A stretch of 64,000 nucleotides of DNA from Citrobacter tructae (GTDB lineage: Bacteria; Pseudomonadota; Gammaproteobacteria; Enterobacterales; Enterobacteriaceae): contig NZ_CP038469.1 in assembly GCF_004684345.1 (NCBI RefSeq), positions 4,588,001 to 4,652,000 of the forward strand, given 5' to 3'. The notes under the pieces were generated by a model. It worked only from the letters and a program-made list of their open reading frames with translations, was not told the DNA's origin and made no database searches. Positions within the stretch are counted from its first letter, which is position 1; every line of letters begins with the position of its first letter. Both the position numbers and the translations under genes were made by a program. Positions 42,988 through 51,609 of this stretch are shown one piece after another.

Positions 42988-43755
42988 GTGTTTATAGGTA
43001 TCGTTAGCCTGTTTCCAGAAATGTTCCGCGCAATTACCGATTACGGGGTAACTGGCCGGGCAGTAAAAAATGGCTTGCTGAACATCCAGAGCTGGAGTCC
43101 TCGTGACTTTGCTCATGACCGGCACCGTACCGTGGACGATCGTCCTTACGGCGGCGGACCGGGGATGTTAATGATGGTGCAACCTTTACGGGATGCCATT
43201 CATGCAGCAAAAGATGCGGCAGGTGAAGGCGCGAAAGTGATTTATCTGTCACCTCAGGGACGCAAGCTTGATCAAGCGGGCGTTAGCGAACTGGCCACGA
43301 ATCAAAAGCTGATTCTGGTGTGCGGTCGCTATGAGGGAGTAGATGAGCGCGTGATTCAGACCGAAATTGATGAAGAATGGTCAATCGGCGATTACGTTCT
43401 CAGCGGTGGAGAATTAGCAGCAATGACGCTGATTGATTCCGTTTCCCGGTTTATTCCGGGGGTACTGGGTCATGAAGCTTCGGCAACGGAAGATTCCTTT
43501 GCCGATGGATTGCTGGACTGCCCGCACTATACCCGACCTGAAGTGTTAGAACAGATGGAAGTACCGGCAGTATTGCTGTCGGGGAACCACGCTGAGATAC
43601 GTCGCTGGCGTTTGAAGCAGTCGCTGGGCCGTACCTGGCTTAGAAGACCTGAACTTCTGGAAAACCTGGCTCTGACTGAAGAGCAAGCAAGGTTGCTGGC
43701 GGAGTTCAAAAAGGAACACGCACAACAGCAACATAAACATGATGGGCAGGCGTAA
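42988..43755 (+). CDS. trmD: tRNA (guanine-N1-)-methyltransferase TrmD
   Basis: The protein is 255 aa with GTG 42988 as start (GGGGA eight bases upstream), the exact E. coli length; the frame opens at 42925. It has the SPOUT trefoil-knot motifs YLSPQGRKLDQ, LVCGRYEGVDERV and WSIGDYVLSGGELAAM, which bind S-adenosylmethionine. It makes m1G37 in tRNAs reading CNN and GGG-type codons and prevents +1 frameshifts. It lies between rimM and rplS. Confidence 0.97.
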   Translation: MFIGIVSLFPEMFRAITDYGVTGRAVKNGLLNIQSWSPRDFAHDRHRTVDDRPYGGGPGMLMMVQPLRDAIHAAKDAAGEGAKVIYLSPQGRKLDQAGVSELATNQKLILVCGRYEGVDERVIQTEIDEEWSIGDYVLSGGELAAMTLIDSVSRFIPGVLGHEASATEDSFADGLLDCPHYTRPEVLEQMEVPAVLLSGNHAEIRRWRLKQSLGRTWLRRPELLENLALTEEQARLLAEFKKEHAQQQHKHDGQA

Positions 43756-43794
43756 GCCCCCAATATCAGTTTACCCAGGATAAGAGATTAAATT

Positions 43795-44142
43795 ATGAGC
43801 AACATTATTAAGCAACTTGAACAAGAACAGATGAAGCAGGACGTACCTTCCTTCCGTCCGGGTGATACCGTGGAAGTGAAAGTATGGGTTGTTGAAGGTT
43901 CCAAAAAACGTCTGCAGGCATTCGAGGGCGTGGTTATCGCTATTCGTAACCGCGGTCTGCACTCTGCATTCACTGTTCGTAAAATCTCCAACGGCGAAGG
44001 CGTTGAGCGTGTCTTCCAGACTCACTCTCCGGTAGTTGACAGCATTGCTGTTAAACGTCGTGGTGCTGTTCGTAAAGCTAAACTGTACTACCTGCGTGAG
44101 CGCACTGGTAAGTCTGCTCGTATCAAAGAGCGTCTTAACTAA
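43795..44142 (+). CDS. rplS: 50S ribosomal protein L19
   Basis: The 115-aa protein MSNIIKQLEQEQMKQDVPSFRPGDTVEVKVWVVEG is near identical to E. coli L19 and sits at the 30S-50S interface. It is the last gene of the operon, followed by a terminator. Confidence 0.98.
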   Translation: MSNIIKQLEQEQMKQDVPSFRPGDTVEVKVWVVEGSKKRLQAFEGVVIAIRNRGLHSAFTVRKISNGEGVERVFQTHSPVVDSIAVKRRGAVRKAKLYYLRERTGKSARIKERLN

Positions 44143-44171
44143 GATATCGCTCAGGCGACATCCTGACAGAA

Positions 44172-44202
44172 GGGGCTGGCCAATGGGCTGGCCCTTTTTT
44201 TT
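44172..44202 (+). terminator. rplS operon terminator
   Basis: GGGCTGGCC (44173-44181) pairs with GGCTGGCCC (44186-44194) through two G-T wobbles and is followed by eight T residues. Confidence 0.85.
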
Positions 44203-44308
44203 ATCTCGATAAAATGCTCTTTGCCAACGATTAAGCCGATCGAGGGGTGGCGATCCTGCTGGAAAGGGGAATTGTGGTGTTGGAGATGACGGGTTTCACC
44301 ATAGACAT

Positions 44309-44347
44309 CGACTGGCTGCGCCAGGGACTGTGTTGGCGCAGTCAGTC
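44309..44347. repeat. Long inverted repeat downstream of yfiB
   Basis: GACTGGCTGCGCCA and TGGCGCAGTCAGTC form a 14-bp stem with one mismatch around an 11-base loop, a few bases past the yfiB stop codon. There is no T-run, so it is either a factor-dependent end or an mRNA 3' stabiliser. Confidence 0.5.
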
Positions 44348-44358
44348 GAGTATGGGGA

Positions 44359-44841
44359 CTAAGGCGTGCTGATGACGACCGCAACACGGCGGTTTTCGGC
44401 ACGGCCTTTTGAGGTCTGGTTACTGGCAATCGGGTATTTTTTCCCCAATCCTTGTGTCGTCAGATTGCTACGTGGGATGTTGGCGCCCTGAGCCCAGGCG
44501 TCTGCAACCACATTGGCTCGCTTGAGTGACAGGGCTTCGTTGTAGCTGTCTTCGCCGTAATTATCAGTATGACCATCCAGACGCGCATGGTTCAGGCCGG
44601 TTGCTGCCAGTTTGGATGCCATTTCCTGTATCTGTTTTTCACTTTCAGGACGCAGTTTATAGTCGTTTTTATCAAACAGGATTGTATCAGACAGACCCAG
44701 CGACCAGTCGCCTGACGCTTCGGTAAATCCATATGATTTCATGGCAGCAATTTGCTCAGGGGTAAATTTGCCCTGAGGAGCCTGACAGCCAGCCAGAATC
44801 AGTATTATCAGAATAAACGGGGATAATAGTCGTTTTAGCAT
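44359..44841 (-). CDS. yfiB: OmpA-domain lipoprotein YfiB
   Basis: The 160-aa lipoprotein has the lipobox LILAGCQ (Cys19). A C-terminal OmpA-like peptidoglycan-binding domain follows with LDGHTDNYGEDSYNEALSLKRANVVADAWAQ and RAENRRVAVVI. In the YfiBNR system it sequesters the periplasmic inhibitor YfiR at the outer membrane, freeing the cyclase YfiN. It is 12 bp after yfiN, in the same operon. Confidence 0.94.
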   Translation of the reverse strand: MLKRLLSPFILIILILAGCQAPQGKFTPEQIAAMKSYGFTEASGDWSLGLSDTILFDKNDYKLRPESEKQIQEMASKLAATGLNHARLDGHTDNYGEDSYNEALSLKRANVVADAWAQGANIPRSNLTTQGLGKKYPIASNQTSKGRAENRRVAVVISTP

Positions 44842-44853
44842 GTGTGTAATTCC

Positions 44854-46080
44854 TTAATTTTTAATGATGCGTTCAGAACGCAAATGTTTAGCCTGATACA
44901 TATTGTGATCGGCAAGTTCTTGTAATTTCTCGGCAGAGGCATGTTCCCACGTCAGCGCAAATCCGATGCTTAGTGTCATGCTTGCCAGATGACCATTGTG
45001 AAGGTCAAACGGACGATTAAATTCTTGAGACAGCGCCGCGCAGATACGCTGAACTTCGTATTCAGAATGGACGCTGTACAGCACCATGGCAAATTCATCG
45101 CCGCCAAGCCGGTAGGGCTGATGCTGATTACCACCAAATTCGGCCAGCCTCTTTGCGACTTCAATCAGGACCCGGTCGCCTGCAGCGTGCCCCCAAGTAT
45201 CATTAATAAATTTAAAATTATCGCCATCAAGGAATAACAACGCAGAACTGCTATGGGCAGCATCGTCGTTCATCAGGGCGTTAATGCTGCTGCGAAATGC
45301 AGCGCGATTTGCAAGTCCGGTCAGGGGGTCGTGCAGCGCGGTACGTAACAGCTGAGCGTTTTTAGCCTGCAGTCGCAGTTGCCACTCTTCCATCTCATCC
45401 AGCAGACTATTAAAGTCCTGAGCAAACAGATGAAACTCTTCAATGCGCTCTTCGGATACTCGCCGTGAGAAGTTGCGGTTGGTACGAACATCGTGCACCA
45501 CCTCGGTAATATTTTGCAGCGCTTCAACGACGCCGTTATGCAAATAACGAGTGAGCATTAATGCAATACCGGAGGCCAGCAAAATGCATCCGGTCAGCAC
45601 GGCCAGTGACAGATAGATGAAATGGCTGATGACGCTGTCGCGTGCAATCAGGCGCACTTCACCAATGACGTTGCCATTGTGCAAAATAGGCTGTGTCACC
45701 GGCTGAGGGAACAGCCAGTGGCTGATCAGACCGCTGATCTTATCGGTTGTGTCCTGGGCGTCATAACGCCAGGTGGCGATCACCTTTTGATTTTTATTGC
45801 GTACTTCCGCAACGGAGAATTGCCCTTGTTGTCCCAGTGCAGCCAGCGTTTCTGTTGCCGCAACGCTATCGGAAAACACCAATGAAGCTTCAAGCGAGTG
45901 GGTCATGGTTGCGGCGGTCAGATCCAGATTTTTTTGCGCATACTGCTTGAGTGCCAGCACGGAAGAAATGCTCAGCAGCAGCCAGATCAGCGTCATAGTA
46001 ACCAGTACGCTGACGATGCTGATACGCCGTAATGTCCGTTTGAACGTCGGGCGTGTTATGGGAGAAATACCCTTATCCAT
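44854..46080 (-). CDS. dgcN: Membrane diguanylate cyclase YfiN (DgcN)
   Basis: The protein is 408 aa from MDKGISPITRPTFKRTLRRIS. ATG 46080 overlaps the yfiR stop as ATGGATAA and gives the E. coli length. It has an N-terminal transmembrane helix (VLVTMTLIWLLLSISSVLAL), a periplasmic sensor region, a second helix (FIYLSLAVLTGCILLASGIALML), a HAMP region and a GGDEF domain with intact active site (RLGGDEFAMVLY). It makes c-di-GMP when YfiR repression is lifted, and in E. coli also arrests division under envelope stress. Confidence 0.95.
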   Translation of the reverse strand: MDKGISPITRPTFKRTLRRISIVSVLVTMTLIWLLLSISSVLALKQYAQKNLDLTAATMTHSLEASLVFSDSVAATETLAALGQQGQFSVAEVRNKNQKVIATWRYDAQDTTDKISGLISHWLFPQPVTQPILHNGNVIGEVRLIARDSVISHFIYLSLAVLTGCILLASGIALMLTRYLHNGVVEALQNITEVVHDVRTNRNFSRRVSEERIEEFHLFAQDFNSLLDEMEEWQLRLQAKNAQLLRTALHDPLTGLANRAAFRSSINALMNDDAAHSSSALLFLDGDNFKFINDTWGHAAGDRVLIEVAKRLAEFGGNQHQPYRLGGDEFAMVLYSVHSEYEVQRICAALSQEFNRPFDLHNGHLASMTLSIGFALTWEHASAEKLQELADHNMYQAKHLRSERIIKN

Positions 46081-46591
46081 GCTTATTATTCCGTGCAAGC
46101 ATCAATACGTCAGGACTGACCCTTACACCACTACGTGAGAGGGAGTCCATATTTACTGAAAACCTCACTTCTTCATTATTTATGATGAGGCAAAAGGCGC
46201 TACCAATAACGCAATCGGAATTCTGTTCGGCAATTAATAACAATGCCTTAGTCGGGAATTGACTCTTTAATTCCACCTGAAATGCCGGGGATTCATTGCC
46301 AAAATAAAAACCGTCACACTGCGCAACTAAACTGTCTTGTTGTGTATGAACGATGACGGGAAGATAGGGTAACGCCCCGGAACGCGTATCTTGCAGCACA
46401 CTGGTAAAACGTGATGAAGAGAAAATACACAGTTTGGGCGGACCGGAAAGCACAGGCCAGCGCGTGTAGCTGACGATACCGGAAACCATCGAGCGTACGG
46501 ATTTCGCCTCTTCCGTCACGTTTTGGGCATACAGCGGTAATCCGGACAGTAGCAGTGCCAGTAGAAGTATGAGTCGATAAGAAAAGCTCAT
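46073..46591 (-). CDS. yfiR: Periplasmic inhibitor YfiR of the diguanylate cyclase YfiN
   Basis: The protein is 172 aa from MSFSYRLILLLALLLSGLPLYAQ, a signal peptide. ATG 46591 gives the family length; the frame is open to 46654. The mature part has MVSGIVSYTRWPVLSGPPKLCIFSSSRF and cysteines that form disulfides. Reduced or sequestered YfiR lets YfiN make c-di-GMP. It is first in the yfiR-yfiN-yfiB unit. Confidence 0.94.
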   Translation of the reverse strand: MSFSYRLILLLALLLSGLPLYAQNVTEEAKSVRSMVSGIVSYTRWPVLSGPPKLCIFSSSRFTSVLQDTRSGALPYLPVIVHTQQDSLVAQCDGFYFGNESPAFQVELKSQFPTKALLLIAEQNSDCVIGSAFCLIINNEEVRFSVNMDSLSRSGVRVSPDVLMLARNNKHG

Positions 46592-46749
46592 GAAAAGGTA
46601 CCTACCAGCGTTAGCCGTAATACGTCGAAATACATTCACGATTGTTCGCAACAAAGTAACATTATTTTACCAAGGCGTCATTATATCTGGAGGGATAATA
46701 TTACTGATTTAAGTTAAATCTCATTATTTTATTCATTATAACTTATTGT

Positions 46750-47124
46750 TTAATTTAGCCTTATAGATGCAGCGCCTTCATTTGAACCATTTTGCCAGGC
46801 ACTGTGTAATTGACTAACATCTTCCACAGTGTCGCAACTTGGTGGAAAGGTTTTTCCGGCCAGTCCCCTTGCGTAGACAAAATCCGGCTGACAGGTTTTT
46901 CTCTGCCCTTCGGTATAACCCTTAAGATATTGTGCACGATCGACCTCGGGGTCATTGTAATTGTCGGCAAGCGTTTCATTATCTTTAACGACATACCCCG
47001 AAATAGCATCTTGTATCCCGGCATCGTACCAGTCAGTGCCGGTCCAAGTTGGGGCGTGGGTATAGGGATCTATCTGACATCCGCTAAGAAGTAATGCCAA
47101 TACAGTGCAGACGAGTTGCTTCAT
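46750..47124 (-). CDS. yfiL: Putative lipoprotein YfiL (DUF2799)
   Basis: The 124-aa protein has the lipobox LLLSGCQ (Cys16). The body resembles DUF2799 proteins (DWYDAGIQDAISG, YLKGYTEGQRKTC, ARGLAGKTFPPSC) with several cysteines. Function is unknown. It is divergent from aroF. Confidence 0.88.
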   Translation of the reverse strand: MKQLVCTVLALLLSGCQIDPYTHAPTWTGTDWYDAGIQDAISGYVVKDNETLADNYNDPEVDRAQYLKGYTEGQRKTCQPDFVYARGLAGKTFPPSCDTVEDVSQLHSAWQNGSNEGAASIRLN

Positions 47125-47177
47125 TGCTGGTACTCCCTGGTTTTTTTAAAGCATAGCGGATCTGATAATTAGTGTGT

Positions 47178-47284
47178 GTAAATTTAAGTGTACGAATTCG
47201 CGTCATGTATTTGCTGTAAAATAGCATCTTGTAAATTAATATTTACGGAATGTGGATTGAAATCTTTACCTGTTGTGTTATCGT
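47178..47284 (+). promoter_or_regulatory. aroF control region: TyrR boxes and promoter
   Basis: TGTAAATTAATATTTACG (47230-47247) is a near-perfect TyrR box (TGTAAA-N6-TTTACA). A weaker one, TGTAAATTTAAGTGTACG, lies at 47178-47195. A plausible promoter follows: TTGAAA (47257-47262), 16 bp, TATCGT (47279-47284). Tyrosine-loaded TyrR hexamers repress aroF-tyrA from such boxes. Confidence 0.8.
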
Positions 47285-47340
47285 AATCACCTCCTCGCTG
47301 AGGAATAACTATCGCAAACGAGCTAAACAGGATCGCCATC

Positions 47341-48411
47341 ATGCAAAAAGACGCGCTGAATAACGTACATATTACCGACGAACAGGTTCTGATGACCCCG
47401 GAACAACTTAAAACGGCGTTCCCGTTGAGTCAGGCGCAAGAGGAGCAAATTGCTCAGTCGCGCAAAACGATTTCTGACATCATCGCTGGTCGCGATCCGC
47501 GTTTGCTGGTGGTGTGTGGCCCTTGCTCAATTCACGATCCTGAAACTGCTCTGGAATATGCTCGTCGATTTAAAGCCCTTGCCGCAGAGGTCAGCGATAG
47601 CCTCTACCTGGTGATGCGCGTCTATTTTGAAAAACCCCGTACCACCGTCGGCTGGAAAGGGTTGATTAACGATCCTCACATGGATGGCTCTTTTGATGTT
47701 GAAGCAGGCCTGAAAATTGCGCGTCAGTTGCTGCTTGAACTGGTGAATATGGGGCTGCCGCTGGCAACAGAAGCGTTGGATCCCAACAGCCCGCAATACC
47801 TGGGCGATCTATTTAGCTGGTCCGCTATCGGTGCGCGTACGACTGAATCACAGACTCACCGTGAAATGGCTTCGGGTCTGTCCATGCCGGTTGGTTTTAA
47901 AAACGGCACTGACGGCAGCCTGGCGACAGCCATTAACGCCATGCGCGCAGCGGCACAGTCGCACCGTTTTGTGGGGATTAACCAGGCAGGGCAGGTGGCA
48001 CTGCTGCAAACGCAGGGTAATCCGGACGGTCACGTGATTCTACGCGGTGGTAAAGCACCAAATTACAGTCCTGCAGATGTCGCTCAGTGCGAAAAAGAAA
48101 TGGAGCAGGCGGGACTGCGACCGTCACTGATGGTAGATTGCAGTCATGGTAACTCCAACAAAGATTACCGTCGCCAGCCTGCCGTCGCAGAGTCTGTGAT
48201 TGCGCAAATTAAAGATGGCAATCGTTCAATCATCGGCTTGATGATAGAAAGCAATATTCACGAAGGCAACCAGTCTTCCGAGCAACCGCGTAGCGCAATG
48301 AAATACGGCGTGTCCGTAACAGACGCCTGCATTAGCTGGGAAATGACGGACGCGTTGTTGCGTGAAATTAATAAAGACTTGAACGGCCAACTGGCGACGC
48401 GCCTGGCTTAA
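47341..48411 (+). CDS. aroF: 3-deoxy-7-phosphoheptulonate synthase, Tyr-sensitive
   Basis: The 356-aa class I DAHP synthase has VVCGPCSIHDPETALEYARR (phosphoenolpyruvate site), GWKGLINDPHMDGSF, AIGARTTESQTHREMASG and MVDCSHGNSNKDYRRQ with metal ligands. It condenses phosphoenolpyruvate and erythrose 4-phosphate in the first step of the shikimate pathway and is inhibited by tyrosine. It is cotranscribed with tyrA 10 bp downstream. Confidence 0.97.
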   Translation: MQKDALNNVHITDEQVLMTPEQLKTAFPLSQAQEEQIAQSRKTISDIIAGRDPRLLVVCGPCSIHDPETALEYARRFKALAAEVSDSLYLVMRVYFEKPRTTVGWKGLINDPHMDGSFDVEAGLKIARQLLLELVNMGLPLATEALDPNSPQYLGDLFSWSAIGARTTESQTHREMASGLSMPVGFKNGTDGSLATAINAMRAAAQSHRFVGINQAGQVALLQTQGNPDGHVILRGGKAPNYSPADVAQCEKEMEQAGLRPSLMVDCSHGNSNKDYRRQPAVAESVIAQIKDGNRSIIGLMIESNIHEGNQSSEQPRSAMKYGVSVTDACISWEMTDALLREINKDLNGQLATRLA

Positions 48412-48421
48412 GAGGTGAGTT

Positions 48422-49543
48422 ATGGTGGCTGAATTGACCGCATTACGCGATCAAATTGATGAAGTGGATAAGGCGCTGCTGGATTTGCTGGCACGCCGTC
48501 TGGAACTGGTTGCCGAAGTTGGCGAGGTAAAAAGTCGCTTCGGGCTACCGATTTACGTGCCTGAGCGGGAGGCGTCTATGCTGGCTTCTCGCCGTGCAGA
48601 AGCCGAAGCGCTCGGGGTACCGCCGGATCTGATTGAAGATGTATTACGTCGTGTAATGCGTGAGTCATACTCCAGCGAGAATGACAAAGGATTTAAAACA
48701 CTTTGTCCTGATTTACGCCCGGTGGTGATCGTCGGTGGTGGTGGTCAGATGGGACGGCTGTTCGAGAAAATGCTTACTCTGTCGGGTTATCAGGTGCGTA
48801 TTCTTGAACAACAGGACTGGGATCGCGCCGAGGACATCGTGGCCGACGCTGGAATGGTAATCGTTAGCGTGCCTATTCACGTCACAGAGCAGGTGATCGC
48901 GAAATTACCGCGCTTGCCTGCTGATTGTATCCTGGTCGATCTGGCCTCGGTGAAAAACGGCCCGCTGCAGGCGATGCTGGCGGCGCACGATGGTCCGGTA
49001 GTAGGATTGCATCCGATGTTTGGCCCGGACAGCGGCAGTCTGGCAAAGCAGGTGGTTGTCTGGTGCGATGGACGCCAGCCGGAAGCCTATCAATGGTTCC
49101 TGGAACAGATTCAGGTCTGGGGAGCGAGGCTGCATCGGATCAGCGCCGTCGAGCACGATCAGAACATGGCGTTTATTCAGGCGTTGCGCCACTTTGCAAC
49201 CTTCGCTTACGGGTTGCACTTAGCGGAAGAGAATGTTCAGCTTGAGCAGTTACTGGCGCTATCTTCGCCGATATACCGTCTAGAACTGGCCATGGTCGGA
49301 CGCCTGTTTGCCCAGGATCCGCAACTGTATGCCGACATCATAATGTCGTCTGAGAGTAACCTCGCGTTGATCAAACGTTATTACCAGCGTTTTGGTGAAG
49401 CGATTGGTTTGCTGGAGCAGGGGGATAAGCAAGCGTTTATCGACAGCTTCCGTAAAGTTGAACACTGGTTTGGCGATTATGCCAAACGCTTCCAGAACGA
49501 AAGTCGGACGCTGTTGCGTCAGGCCAACGATAGTCGCCAGTAG
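48422..49543 (+). CDS. tyrA: Chorismate mutase / prephenate dehydrogenase (T-protein)
   Basis: The 373-aa bifunctional enzyme has an N-terminal AroQ chorismate mutase (1-90; LRDQIDEVDKALLDLLARRLELVAEVGEVK). An NAD-dependent prephenate dehydrogenase follows, with VIVGGGGQMGRLFEKML and GLHPMFGPDSGS. It makes 4-hydroxyphenylpyruvate on the way to tyrosine. It follows aroF in one TyrR-controlled operon and is convergent with pheA. Confidence 0.97.
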   Translation: MVAELTALRDQIDEVDKALLDLLARRLELVAEVGEVKSRFGLPIYVPEREASMLASRRAEAEALGVPPDLIEDVLRRVMRESYSSENDKGFKTLCPDLRPVVIVGGGGQMGRLFEKMLTLSGYQVRILEQQDWDRAEDIVADAGMVIVSVPIHVTEQVIAKLPRLPADCILVDLASVKNGPLQAMLAAHDGPVVGLHPMFGPDSGSLAKQVVVWCDGRQPEAYQWFLEQIQVWGARLHRISAVEHDQNMAFIQALRHFATFAYGLHLAEENVQLEQLLALSSPIYRLELAMVGRLFAQDPQLYADIIMSSESNLALIKRYYQRFGEAIGLLEQGDKQAFIDSFRKVEHWFGDYAKRFQNESRTLLRQANDSRQ

Positions 49544-49551
49544 AGTAGATG

Positions 49552-49578
49552 CCGGATGGCGGCGTATACGCCATCCGG
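49552..49578. repeat. REP element between tyrA and pheA
   Basis: CCGGATGGCG and CGCCATCCGG (49552-49561, 49569-49578) match the classical REP/PU core, located between the convergent ends of tyrA and pheA. Confidence 0.85.
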
Positions 49579-49590
49579 TATTATCACACG

Positions 49591-50751
49591 TTAGCTCGGA
49601 TCGACCGGCACCACGTTCTCACTCGGATAACATCCCAACACCTTCATCGAACGGGTAATCTCTCCCAACTCCTTCAGTGCTTTTTGCATTTCCGGCGATT
49701 CCAGGTTGGCCTGGATATCGAGATAAAACATCTCTTCCCACGGATTGCCGTGAATCGGGCGCGACTCCAGCTTGGTCATAATCAGATTATGGTTGCGCAG
49801 CACCAGCAGGGCCTCAACCAGCGCACCCGCTTGTTGTCCTGTCGCCATGAGCAGCGTGGTCTTCGCCGGAACCTGGTCGGAAACATTGATAGCCTTGCGT
49901 GCCAGCACGACAAAACGGGTAATGTTTTGCGTCTGATTCGCTTCAATATGTTCAAGTACCTGCAGACCGTGCAGCACGCCGCCGGCTTCGCTTCCCAGAG
50001 CCGCTACGTGTGGTGAGTTAGTCTGTGCAACCTTTTCCATGGCCGCAGAGGTGCTTTCAGTGTATTCGATCTTCCAGTGCGGGTAGCGATTGAGGAATTT
50101 GCTGCATTGCTGGAACGGTTGCGGGTGGCTGTACACCGTTTCGATGCTATTCAGATCCGTGGTGCCGGAAACCAACACGCAGTGGTCGATGATAATGGTC
50201 ATCTCGCCGACGATAGAGAGCGTGGTGTGCTGCAGCAGGTCGTAAACATCGTTAATCGCGCCGGAGCTGGTGTTCTCGATCGGTACTACCGCGTAGTCCG
50301 CTTGTCCGGTTTCGACTTGGTTGAAGATGTCGGCAAACTTTGCACAACCGCTTTCAATAAATTGTTCAAAATGGCGAGCGGCATACTGACGCGCGGCGAG
50401 GTGTGAATAGGAGCCTTTTGGCCCCAGAAAAGCGACCCGGGCTGAGTGCGGGTTGATCTTGTTCAGATGCTGCTGCAGGAGCGCCTGTTGGGTGAGCACG
50501 GAATCTTCGATGATCAGTTGGAACAGGCGAGTGATGTAGTGTGCGTCGAGGTGATGTGCTTTACCCAACTGGATCAGTCGGTCTAACAGATCGCGTTCGC
50601 GGTCAATATCGCGCACCGGACGATGAGAAAGCAGTTTTGCTTTGCCGACTTCTACGGCCAGACCACGACGCTCAGCCAGCAAGGCCAGTAATTTTTCATC
50701 CAGCGTGCTTATCTTATCGCGCAGCGCCAGTAACGGGTTTTCCGATGTCAT
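49591..50751 (-). CDS. pheA: Chorismate mutase / prephenate dehydratase (P-protein)
   Basis: The 386-aa enzyme has an AroQ mutase domain (1-90; LRDKISTLDEKLLALLAERRGLAVEVG). A prephenate dehydratase domain covers about 105-285 (VAFLGPKGSYSHLAARQYA, VPIENTSSGAINDVYDLL). The ACT domain has the phenylalanine-binding motifs AGALV and ESRP. It makes phenylpyruvate for phenylalanine, with feedback inhibition. Expression is attenuated through pheL. Confidence 0.97.
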   Translation of the reverse strand: MTSENPLLALRDKISTLDEKLLALLAERRGLAVEVGKAKLLSHRPVRDIDRERDLLDRLIQLGKAHHLDAHYITRLFQLIIEDSVLTQQALLQQHLNKINPHSARVAFLGPKGSYSHLAARQYAARHFEQFIESGCAKFADIFNQVETGQADYAVVPIENTSSGAINDVYDLLQHTTLSIVGEMTIIIDHCVLVSGTTDLNSIETVYSHPQPFQQCSKFLNRYPHWKIEYTESTSAAMEKVAQTNSPHVAALGSEAGGVLHGLQVLEHIEANQTQNITRFVVLARKAINVSDQVPAKTTLLMATGQQAGALVEALLVLRNHNLIMTKLESRPIHGNPWEEMFYLDIQANLESPEMQKALKELGEITRSMKVLGCYPSENVVPVDPS

Positions 50752-50775
50752 AGTGTTGCCTTTTTTATTATCAAT

Positions 50776-50806
50776 AAAAAAGGCCTCCCGTTGTGGGAGG
50801 CCTTAT
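50776..50806 (-). terminator. pheA attenuator terminator
   Basis: On the minus strand AAGGCCTCCC-ACAA-CGGGAGGCCTT followed by a T-run, between pheL and pheA. It forms when phenylalanyl-tRNA is plentiful and the ribosome clears the pheL Phe codons. Confidence 0.9.
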
Positions 50807-50850
50807 TGTTCGTCTTCGCATTCTTTATCACACGACGAAACGCCTCCCAT

Positions 50851-50898
50851 TCAGGGGAAGGTAAAAAAGAATGCGAAGAAGAACGGAACAAGTTTCAT
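50851..50898 (-). CDS. pheL: pheA leader peptide PheL
   Basis: The 15-residue peptide MKLVPFFFAFFFTFP has seven Phe codons. It has the same length as E. coli PheL, with changes at residues 3 and 4. AAGGAAA lies before the ATG. Ribosome stalling on the Phe codons prevents the downstream terminator from forming. Confidence 0.93.
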   Translation of the reverse strand: MKLVPFFFAFFFTFP

Positions 50899-50924
50899 GT
50901 TATTTTCCTTTGGCTACGACAGTA

Positions 50925-50953
50925 AAGTACCCGTACTGTTTTCACCCTGTCAA
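50925..50953 (-). promoter_or_regulatory. pheL-pheA promoter
   Basis: Perfect -35 TTGACA (complement of 50948-50953) and 17-bp spacing to GTACTT (50925-50930). The -10 is poor and differs from the E. coli one as I remember it. The raiA terminator T-run ends directly at the -35. Confidence 0.7.
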
Positions 50954-50978
50954 CAAAAAACGCGCCCGGAGGCGCGTT
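50954..50978 (-). terminator. raiA terminator
   Basis: AACGCGCC/GGCGCGTT 8-bp stem (50959-50966, 50971-50978) followed by TTTTTTGTTG on the minus strand. Confidence 0.88.
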
Positions 50979-51001
50979 GGCGATACACTCAATGTAAGGG
51001 A

Positions 51002-51340
51002 CTACTCTTCTTCTGCTTCGACGAAGTTGGCGTCTTTTACTGAAGTTGTTGCACGACGGGCTTCGCCTTTGTGCTGCACTTTATTGAGCTGCCGTTCCAG
51101 CTTGTTGATCAAATCGTTAATTGCGGTGTACATATCTTCGTGCTTAGCGCTGGCAACCAAATGTCCGTTCGGTGTATTGATGGTGGCATCAGCAGTGAAA
51201 CCCTGTGGCTCCTTGGACAGAATGATATGTGGATTAATCAGATGAGTTTGCCATTTTTCAAGTTTGGCGAGACGGTCTGCGACATGCTGGCGAATTGCCG
51301 GAGTAATTTCCATTTGTTTACTGGTAATGTTCATTGTCAT
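51002..51340 (-). CDS. raiA: Ribosome-associated translation inhibitor RaiA (YfiA)
   Basis: The protein is 112 aa from MTMNITSKQMEITPAIRQHV; ATG 51340 is the family start (AGAGG upstream), while the frame opens at 51382. It has the S30AE domain (LAKLEKWQTHLINPHIILS, MYTAINDLINKLERQLNK) with the C-terminal acidic tail that keeps ribosomes monomeric. It binds the 30S decoding site in stationary phase and cold shock. A CRP site lies upstream. Confidence 0.96.
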   Translation of the reverse strand: MTMNITSKQMEITPAIRQHVADRLAKLEKWQTHLINPHIILSKEPQGFTADATINTPNGHLVASAKHEDMYTAINDLINKLERQLNKVQHKGEARRATTSVKDANFVEAEEE

Positions 51341-51410
51341 AAATTTTACCTCTTGTCTTTCCCGTCTTGGTGATTCCAGCATACCTTTCCTAATGTCAAA
51401 ATGTGTGATT

Positions 51411-51432
51411 TAAATCACATTATTTTGTCGCT
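51411..51432. promoter_or_regulatory. CRP-binding site upstream of raiA
   Basis: TGTGATTTAAATCACA (51414-51429) is a perfect TGTGA-N6-TCACA site about 80 bp before the raiA start. cAMP-CRP activation of raiA is known in E. coli. The promoter elements next to it are unclear: TTGACA at 51399-51394 and TATGCT at 51383-51378 are badly spaced. Confidence 0.8.
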
Positions 51433-51563
51433 TTTTGTCAAGAAAACCTTTTTGTGAGGCATCGCAGGAACAGGCGATTTTTTACTTGAGGAATACCTGA
51501 AAGCAGGCCATATTTGATGGGATGCGTCGCCGCTAAACCGCTTCAGTTGTGGCGTCAACGGAT

Positions 51564-51594
51564 AAAAAAACGGCAGCCCTTGGGCTGCCGTTTT
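51564..51594 (-). terminator. bamD terminator
   Basis: Perfect 12-bp stem AAACGGCAGCCC/GGGCTGCCGTTT (51568-51579, 51582-51593) with a T-run on the minus strand, past the bamD stop codon. Confidence 0.92.
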
Positions 51595-51609
51595 GCATTC
51601 AGCGATAAA

